Shown one piece after another: positions 56,580 through 64,000 of a DNA stretch of 64,000 bases. Made by a program: the position numbers and the translations under genes. The stretch lies in assembly GCF_027744825.2 (NCBI RefSeq), contig NC_071345.1:3359501-3423500 (forward strand), given 5' to 3'. This stretch comes from Synchiropus splendidus. Taxonomy: Eukaryota; Chordata; Actinopteri; Syngnathiformes; Callionymidae. Every line of letters begins with the position of its first letter. The first letter of the stretch is position 1. The notes below the pieces were generated by a model. That model was not told the DNA's origin. It searched no databases and saw nothing but the letters and a program-made list of their open reading frames with translations.

Positions 56580-57110
56580 ATGAGGCACTTTGACGCCTCG
56601 TAGAAATCGACTCATGAGGAGCTCAGGAGCTGGTGGAGCAGCGACCTTCATTATTCTTTACTTAGAGTTAATCAACGCCGTGAAAAACTGCACGACACAA
56701 ATTGTGTTCTTGTGCTTTCATCACTGCAGCTCATTCATCTCCAGCCTAATAAATAAACACGGCGGAGTGCTTCCATCTGGATCAGAGAAGCAGCAGGCTC
56801 GCCGTGATATCGGCACAAACTGTGCCGATAAATCAGGACGTGCGAGCGCAGGAGGATCCTGAAGCACAACACGGCGCAGAATAACATTGTGACAATGTAT
56901 GTTTAACATGCCGCTGTAATCTCTGAACAAGATGTGAAGCAAATGCGGCGAGAGCGGCGTGAAACTCAATTGTCTCGATGTCCAAACACGCCATGACCGC
57001 AGGACATCTGTTTTCCTGAGAGGGCCAGAATGATGCGCAACCTCAATAAATATCTCAACCCCTGCGAGACGCCGGCGGCGAGTCTTCTGGGAACTAATAG
57101 TGGAAGACAA
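56580..57110. promoter_or_regulatory. Candidate regulatory island with two small palindromes
   Basis: Contains a perfect 9-bp stem (TATCGGCAC, 56808-56816, with 56822-56830, loop 5) and an inverted SOX-like pair ACATTGT-G-ACAATGT at 56884-56898. It also has GAGTTAATCAACG and CTAATAAATAAACACGG words. A good candidate for conserved non-coding DNA. Confidence 0.35.
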
Positions 57111-57534
57111 TGAGCCGTCATCAGCAAAGAGGAGCGTAAATCACGCTGACCCGGAGCCGACGTGGATCGGAAAATGCCTCCCTCCGCAGAGCCTTGTGGT
57201 CAGATGAGTGCAGGGATGTCGGCGGGACGGCGCTCAAGTCGTTCCCAGAATCTGTTTCTGTTTGGATGAGTTACGAGTCCTTCCACTGACCTTGAGGGCC
57301 AGATTTGTTGTCAAGCGGAGCGCGGATGGAAACCTCAGTTTGGGACGGGTCTCAGATGTAACGTTGCGGGAAAGAGGACTTTGGAAGAGACCAGGACTTG
57401 AAAACAAGATCCCCTTCGGAGTCGCACGACAGCAAGAGATCACAACTGCATTTGTCATACAATTTTATATGTGTGATCACAGAAGACAACCACCAAAATA
57501 AAAGCAGTGGTTTCGCTAATAAATGAATCCTTTT
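57111..57534. other. Intergenic, nothing recognised
   Basis: GC-balanced sequence. A 97-codon + frame shows no domain. Confidence 0.35.
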
Positions 57535-57650
57535 GACTGTGTCAACATGTAATGCTGCATGCTGCCTTCAGCGTCAGTATAGGACACAAAAGTCCACTTT
57601 TTCAACGTCAGTATATTAGGTCATGGGAGTGAGGATGGGTTGCACAAGCA
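57535..57650. mobile_element. Degraded relative of the 25650 MITE
   Basis: Shares AGCGTCAGTATA, CGTCAGTATATT and GAGGATGGGTTGCA words in the order of the right half of the DUSP10 intron element. The left arm is largely lost. Confidence 0.45.
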
Positions 57651-58609
57651 GAGAGGGAAAATTCATGAAGAAGAGAAAGGGAAATGGAAGAGAAGCTGAT
57701 CGCAGGATTTGCAAGCTGTTGGTCCGATGGACCCAGAGATGGCGCTGTCCAAGGATTTAGTTGACTTAACCTATTTCTTCTGTTCTGCCGCTCCGTGTTG
57801 TGGGAGATGACCAGATAATCCATCTGCTGCCCCCTACAGGACGGAGGCCAAAACATGTGAGGGGATTATGACTCTGTTGTCTCGGAATCTGAGGTCCAAC
57901 TTAACCAGACTTTAGTCATATCTGTGACCAGAAGTTGAAAGTGTTCTGGCCGGTGAGTCTCAACCCAAACAGGCAGAATTCTTGCTCGTGCTCTGGTGAT
58001 TTAGTGGCTACAATTCAAGTTTAAAATGGACAGCCAAGTGAACAAAGACACCATGAAGTGGTTTGGAGACCTTCATTGAGACAGCAAACTACAACAGGAA
58101 GGAGAAAATAAACTCAGGACCATGCGAGGACACCACACAGGTGACCTTGAAACAAGTCCTCAGGTTAGCTTCAGTGACATATGATGCCACTGAAGAAAGC
58201 ACGAGAGGGGCAAACCGTTTCGACGGTTGAAATTGCGACACTAAACTGACAGTTGGTGGGGTGTGAGCAGAGAGCAGGCTGGATGAAACTAGTAGAATGA
58301 TCCAGCAGACGAAGACGGGCCGAAGATGTGCGACTGTGGTGGTTGAGATAAGAGTGGAAACACATCAGCAGGTCTTCAATTGTTACGACGAGGCTGTAAA
58401 AAGAGACGCCCGTGGTGTCAACAGTTCTGGACGGGTGAGCGCCAGTCTTGGGCGAGGTGGGTGGCTCCGTCAAGGTTCCATAAGAAGCCTTATTCCACAG
58501 AACCTTTTCACAAATTTATGTCAGACGGCAACAATATTTCGTGAAGACTCCCCAGCAACAGCCCGTGACAGCTCCGGGTTTCTTCTTCAAATATAAATCC
58601 TGATAAAAA
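57651..58609. other. Intergenic, nothing recognised
   Basis: Mixed sequence. Short frames on both strands. Confidence 0.4.
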
Positions 58610-58810
58610 TATGAAATAATTTCAGCTCTCGCAGGCGCAGACCTCGTCTTTGGCATCGCCGGCGAACTGTCATAACTTTCCCACCCACAGCAGCTTGCAA
58701 AGCCATCAGCAGAGCCGGGCCGTACCCAGATCCGCCTGATATCTGGTGAAAACTGTGATTTAGTGGGTAATTACGGTCACTTGATGTCGGTTCTGATGTC
58801 AGTTCAGAGA
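58610..58810. promoter_or_regulatory. Candidate regulatory island
   Basis: A short GC-balanced stretch with CATAACTTTCCC, CAGCTTGCAAAG and GTGGGTAATTACGGTCAC words. Confidence 0.25.
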
Positions 58811-60139
58811 TTCACTGTGCGGTTTGAACAGGAAAACAGCCCGGCACTTAAAAAAGTTAGTTTATGAAAGTGGTCGAAAGTCCAGAATCCAGTGTGAACA
58901 TGAAGTGAACAAGGCTAAATTTGAAAATAATGTCAGGCTTTCTTAGAGGAGGAGAAGCTCCAAACACACCAGAGGTAAGAGGTTTGTTCTCAGCTGTGAA
59001 AGCATTTAAACTTAAACATTGGCTATTAAAGTGTTACTTAAACTTTATTAGTTCCCTCGTGAAGAACAGTAACAATCAAATACACTCTTTGAAAACCACA
59101 TCCGTTAGCAGTAGCATGTAGCTAAGGAGGGTAATGGATTGTCTGGATTTGTTTGTTAGCCATATCAATATTATATATAATATTTTTTTTACGAAAACAC
59201 AATTCTCCACAAAACAAAACAAGTTATCAGAACTTAACCGCACTTTCAAAGTGGTGCTTAAAAGCTGTATTTATGACTCTAAATTTGATGTTATGAAATA
59301 AAAATATACCTATGAAATATTCGTCTGTTTTATTGTGCTATATGACATGACAAAGAAGTCATCTTTTCTATGGCTCCACTAGTTTTCTGCACTGAATGTT
59401 TTGTGCTATGGCTCCATTCACAGCAATTTTATTTCTGATGCTAAATGCTAAAAAAATTGTGCTAGTCAATGAAAAGTCAAGTCGGTTTTCAAACTAAAAC
59501 CCCATGTGGAGCTATAATTTTAAGAAACGCTGGCGCCACACTCCCTCAAAAAAGGGTCACCCCTGCCTTGAACCAAAAAATACCACCAAAAATAAAATAT
59601 AAAATAGAAGTGGACAAAAAATATTTGCACAAATTGCTAGCGGCTTGTATACTAACAGTGCTGAGAGTGCTAGCTGGGAGTTAGCATTTTCACCGTGACA
59701 GCCCATGGACAGTGTTTTGTTTTGGCTGTCAGCCACTGAAAGTTTCGTGCATTCATTTTGGCACACATTTTCTCCTATAGAATTGTGAATTTTGAATTGT
59801 GTGTTTGAAATATCAATGATGTTTTCGGAGCACAGCCAGACTGCAGGGGGCAGCAGCATTACGGCGCACTTACCACACATCCAGGGGGCGTGAAGAAGAG
59901 GTCACACGCCAGCGAAGCACGACCCCATACCTGTGCCGCTGACTCTTGAATGGGATTGTTTTGCTATTGTTGGCGCTACACTCCCTCTGAGTGCCAGGCT
60001 AGTGGTCAGTTTAGAGGCTGCTGTACTTGTTGCTCCGCTCCCCGGTTGAAAGAGGACCCAAGAGGACGGAGCAGGTCAGGAGAAGCGCGATTGGAACCGA
60101 GCCGTAAAAGTGTCCAGCAAGCATCAATGAAAGCGGTTG
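58811..60139. other. Intergenic, nothing recognised
   Basis: AT-rich to 59650, then mixed. No gene or named repeat. Confidence 0.4.
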
Positions 60140-61075
60140 AGTGATGAGATAAACTGATGATTGAAGACAAAGAAACGTGCGCTCACAGCCGACAGAAAAC
60201 CAGCTCTAAGTTCGGTGTTTTCCGTCACAGGAATGTAAGAAAAGACAGCGCAGCGTCTCGGACCACCCTGGGCTGACCCACCGGGTTTCACCGACCGTCC
60301 ATCATTTACCGATAAGATCCGTAAAGAAGCCAAAACACGACGTTTTCAGCAGCGAGACGGACTCGTATATCAGCGTCTCTCTCTAATCCATATGCAGCGA
60401 CAACTTTATTGTGCTCATAAAATGCTGGTGACTGCCCTTCAGCAACGGCGTATTTTCTGCAGGCATTTTAAAAAGGCTTAAATTACACTCAAACTGCACG
60501 GAGATGAATGGATTGGCAGCACGGAGGCGAGTACATTCTTGAGTGCTCGAGACAGGGAATTTTCCTGCGCCGCCGCGTGCCAAGAGCAGAGGGGGAAAAT
60601 CAACTCCATTCAACTATTTGTCAACTCCCTTTAGAAACATTTAATAGTAATAAAATTTATTGCTCCGCTTTCCAAAGGATACTGCCAGTGAAGTTCATCT
60701 GTGCGCGCGCGCGGCTGTAAATGCTTCTATTGTTTCACCCCTGATTTACTGTCCAGCCTTTCAATGAGGCTTTCAAATGTAAATATGGAAGTTTGAAGAT
60801 AAAGTATGAATTGAACGGCGAGAGACGACTCCACATCTGCGGCGGTGGATATATATTCCATACCGTCCGGGAGGAATTACGGGGAAGCTCTGCTTTAAAT
60901 GATGAGCAATGACAGGAACAGACAGCTTTGAGGAAGCCAGTGAGGCCTGCGAAAGTGAGTTGCCATCTGGCCTGACGCTTGAAGAAAGCAGCGTGAGCCC
61001 ATATCTCATGTCTGTCAGCAATCATAAACTGCTATTAAAGTTTTCACAAAACCACAAGAAAATGGGCGAATATGG
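60140..61075. promoter_or_regulatory. Large candidate regulatory island
   Basis: About 900 bases of repeat-free DNA. It holds ACAACTTTATTGTGCTCATA, GGCTTAAATTACACTC, AATGGATTGGC, CTGATTTACTGTCC, GGAGGAATTACGG and ATAAACTGCTATTAAAG words, and a GCGCGCGCG run near 60704-60712. It is the longest such island in the desert. Confidence 0.4.
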
Positions 61076-61204
61076 AGTGAAGAGAAGAATTGCGATGATC
61101 CGAGCCGTCGTCGGGGGATTGGAAGACAAATTGGAGTCATTTCCTCGTTGCTGTTTCTTGGACTTTTGTTTCATATTATAGAAAATATTTAACAAGCCCC
61201 GACC

Positions 61205-61440
61205 GGTCGAAGGAAGGGATCGTGGCGAGTGCTGCGGCCTCACAGCAAGGAGGTTGTGGGTTCGAATCCAGCTTGATCCGTGAGCCTGCATCCTTTCTGT
61301 GGGAGGCGTGAACGTGCTCCGGTTTCCTCCCAAACATGGAGAGGTGAAGGTGAAGCATCCCATAGGGGACCCATGCCTCTCACCTTAGCTTGCTGGGATT
61401 TGCTCCAGCAACCCCATTAAGGGAGTCAGAGGAAAAACAA
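61205..61440 (+). mobile_element. tRNA-derived SINE-like repeat
   Basis: Has a box A-like TGGCGAGTGCTG (about 61223) and a box B GGTTCGAATCC (61259-61269), 36 bases apart as in tRNA promoters. CTCCGGTTTCCTCCCAAACATG and GGGATTTGCTCCAGCAACCCC-like words of a common fish repeat follow. It is not a functional tRNA: no cloverleaf closes. Confidence 0.6.
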
Positions 61441-61499
61441 TTCTTGTACTCTTGCTGAGGTCACATGGTTTTAAGTTTGGCATGTGGCACATCACCTCC

Positions 61500-61800
61500 A
61501 GTTTGAAAGAAAATAAACAGATCAACAACTCAAAATCATATTTTTAAAATGTATTTACCATTTTATTGTTATTTCTGTCCACCCCACTTTTTTTTATTTA
61601 TGGTAGTTTTCTATTTTTAAAGTTTCTTTTCCCAACATTTATGTGGACTGTTGAGTTATTGTTGTTGTCTCCTGCTTTTCTTCTTTCCATCCTATTTTCT
61701 TTGTTTGTGATGGTATTTTAGATGCTCTTTCCAAGAATACATCTCTGCTTTCAAAAGCATTTCACTCTCATTTGTCTAATATATATATTTCCTGCAACGC
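61500..61800. repeat. T-rich strand-asymmetric block
   Basis: T-rich sequence with few G or C, ending in ATATATATA near 61781. Confidence 0.55.
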
Positions 61801-61842
61801 TTGTGTGAAATGGAATCTTAAAATACGAAAGCAGACCTCATT

Positions 61843-61970
61843 CATTCCCTCCAGCTGAAGGCAGTCCCAGCTAGTTGGGGCAAGAGGCAGGGGACACTAG
61901 TGCATCGCAATGACCTCTGTATGGTTTTGGCCTGTGGGAGGAAACCAGAGTGCCCAGAAGAAGTTCACAT
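61843..61970 (-). repeat. Dispersed fish repeat fragment, inverted
   Basis: GCAGTCCCAGCTAGTTGG and CTGTGGGAGGAAACCAGAGT place it in the same family as 50889-51055 and, inverted, 61205-61440. Confidence 0.55.
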
Positions 61971-62159
61971 GTTTTGATGAAGATATGAAAATAAGTTTTA
62001 GTCCAATAGTTTCAAAAGCCTCAGTGAAGTGTCAACTTCAAGTGAATGAAGACAAAGACCAACAAGGTTTCACTGGACCAGAGCTGTTAAACATGGCGTG
62101 GCGGCTCCAAGAATACAGGGAGGAAGCAAGAATGATGGTCGGCTGAGTTATGGATCATG

Positions 62160-62920
62160 GAGGAGCAGTAAAAAGCAGTGATGAATTAGTTTGCGTTTCA
62201 TTTCCCAGCCCTTTCATCCCGACATTAGGAAGGAAATGCTCCTTGTTTTCTTAAGGATGTGCAATTTTCTGCTCTTCATCCTCGGGCCATCAAAACCAGG
62301 ATTTAAAGGCCCCTGGCAGCGGTCGGGCTCCCCGCAGAAGCTTCCTCCCGATGCCTGGTGGCCACTCCAGAGGGTCAGGGAGGAAAATCAATTCGCAGAA
62401 GACGAAAAAAAAAGGAGGAGATCTTCCAAAAAAAAAAAAAAACGAAAGGTAGGAAAAACTTCCGTAATTCATTTCCATATGAAGCAGCCATCTTCTGGGT
62501 CTCTTCGCTGTAATTGCTTGGAAATGCAATAAATTCTGTGCAGATTCTAAATGGAGGGCTTAAAAACACTCCTCAATCAACGCTGCCTTCCCAAAGAGGA
62601 GAGAGTGAGTCACCGCTGAGATTAAGTCTTTGTCAGAGAAACAAATGTGTGTTTAATTCCGCCGCACTTAAAAGCTCAGGCTATTAAACGGTACGAGAAG
62701 CGACTCACACCAGTCTGGAGCGAAACTGCCCCGCATTCTACGGCGTGAATCTGCATCTGTCGGATCCCGGGTGAGCGATTTGGGAGCCAAGTTTGGATGG
62801 TGCTCAGCTGACAGGTGGCTGAGGCGATGACGGAGGCGAGAAGGCCACATGCAAGAGAAAACGTGTAGCTGTGTACAGTGAGGAGCTCCCAGTCTCATGT
62901 TTTCAGCTGAAATGAGACTT
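62160..62920. promoter_or_regulatory. Candidate regulatory island
   Basis: Contains GATGAATTAGTTTGCG, GAAAATCAATTCGC, CCGTAATTCATTTCCATATG, GCTGTAATTGC, ATGCAATAAATTCTG and TGTGTTTAATTCCG words. A poly-A run near 62431-62443 splits it. Dense homeodomain-like words make it one of the better candidates. Confidence 0.35.
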
Positions 62921-63130
62921 TATTTAGTGTCGGTGAAACACGAGGACGTGGCGGACTCGGATGTTGAGCTCTGCAGCCGTGTTTCTGACGTATGGGGGAC
63001 ATCTGGAAAAGAGCTCCTGGTCGACCGTCCGTTTCAATGGAGACGTCATTGACAAGTGTTGGCCACCTCTTCAGTTGGGCTCAACAGTTGTCGTCCGATT
63101 CCAACGCTTAAGAGTCATGGCCAACCCTAG
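62921..63130. other. Intergenic, nothing recognised
   Basis: Ordinary sequence. Confidence 0.4.
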
Positions 63131-63500
63131 GAGGTGAAGAAGAGAGTGCAGGCAGAGTGGAGACAACCATCAGAGAAGCTCATAGGACTGTAGAGGTCAC
63201 TGCCGTGATGTATATTTGGAGACTCAGGAGTCAGAAGAGTCTGAGATGAAGATACTGAGGTTGGAATTGGGACAAAGGGCAAGATCAGAGATGAGTTTAT
63301 CAGAGGGTCGTGGAGAAGACAAAGTTAGGGAGGACAGTTGGGGAGACTTGGACGGAGAAGGTTCGAAGAAGGAGAAGGCAACCGATGAGGTTCATGATGA
63401 TGCAGGACATGTTAGGGGGCGGTGTGACTTGGGAGGATGGTCAATATAGGTCAATAGAACATGAAGAAGTGTGGAGCAATGGAGGAAAACAGATGCTGTC
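63131..63500 (+). mobile_element. Degraded LINE reverse-transcriptase fragment
   Basis: GTGAAGAAGAGAGTGCAGGC, then GAGATGAAGATACTGAGGTT, GATGAGTTTATCAGAGGG, GACAAAGTTAGGGAGG and AGGTTCATGATGATGCAGGA follow in the order of the C-terminal coding region of a very common fish non-LTR retrotransposon. Stops and frameshifts are frequent, so it is inactive. Confidence 0.65.
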
Positions 63501-64000
63501 CATGAAGTAGAATAGACATGACTCATGAGAAAGTGTTGGTGGAGATGGACCTGTGATGGTATCCTAACTTCGTAAGTGGAATAGAAGCGGGATCTCCTCC
63601 CTGCTCTCCTCAGCTTGACTCCTCCAAGTCATCATGTGACCTCTGGCCTTTCCCTGACCCTGCTGGCAGGACGCAGTGCATCCTGGATGCTAGCAAAACA
63701 GCAGCGGCAACACTCAGCTGGAGGCAGAGGCAGCGGAACTTGAAGGCTCAGCTAGTGGACTCTATTGTTGGACGCTGAGACAGCTGAGTTATATATCAGT
63801 GTGGGGCATCTGGAAGGGAACAGCTTACTGTGTGATTTGTGGAGTCTGTGCTTGGTTTTAGCGCCGATGCCTCCTCAAACACCTTCTTCTGTAATGGGGG
63901 AGTAAATCCTCCGCTGTTTAAAAGGTTATGAGTTCAAACCTGTGGAAGTCTACATCCCCCTAATAACCTGGACCATTTCATCCAGCTGTTAGCAGTTGAC
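63501..64000. other. End of window, nothing recognised
   Basis: Ordinary sequence with no supported feature. Confidence 0.4.

Noticed and set aside
61222..61290. A tRNA gene suggested by box A and box B
   Set aside because: The stems do not pair into a cloverleaf and the flanks match a common fish repeat, so it is SINE-like.

Overview
This window looks like genomic DNA of a ray-finned fish, most likely a percomorph teleost. I base that on two vertebrate genes with compact vertebrate-style splicing, and on decayed fish-type repeats (LINE fragments, hAT-like and pogo/Tigger-like non-autonomous transposons, L2-type 3' tails, a tRNA-derived element). I cannot name the species. There is no prokaryotic, viral, CRISPR, rRNA or true tRNA content that I can support.

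Layout. (1) 0.5-3.8 kb: TAF1A, the RNA polymerase I factor SL1 subunit A, on the + strand. It has one likely non-coding exon and ten coding exons; the rebuilt frame is 1,284 nt (427 aa) with every junction phase consistent. (2) 3.8-17.2 kb: an intergenic spacer with transposon remnants (an hAT-like element of about 1 kb with degenerate 8-bp target duplications, a foldback MITE, L2-type tails), a long (TA)n tract and one or two possible regulatory islands. (3) 17.2-26.9 kb: DUSP10 (MKP-5), a dual-specificity MAP-kinase phosphatase, on the + strand. It has a 5' UTR exon in a CpG-rich promoter and three coding exons (1,410 nt, 469 aa). (4) 26.9-64 kb: a gene desert. It alternates between moderately GC-rich islands with homeodomain-, forkhead- and SOX-like words, which are candidate cis-regulatory elements, and strand-asymmetric A-rich or T-rich low-complexity blocks with mobile-element debris.

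The TAF1A-DUSP10 order and orientation match the human 1q41 arrangement (TAF1A-HHIPL2-DUSP10-desert-HLX) except that no HHIPL2 is visible between them. By that synteny the desert probably leads towards HLX, so its candidate enhancers could serve DUSP10, HLX or both. The two genes share no pathway: TAF1A acts in rRNA transcription, DUSP10 in JNK/p38 inactivation.

I found no convincing undescribed biological system. The most checkable observations are a uORF cluster in the DUSP10 leader, a possible alternative 3' end of TAF1A, a foldback MITE just upstream of the catalytic DUSP10 exon, a young-looking MITE with perfect 24-bp inverted ends, a LINE fragment between two diverged direct repeats, a repeat pair 2.1 kb apart, and the recurring strand-asymmetric blocks.
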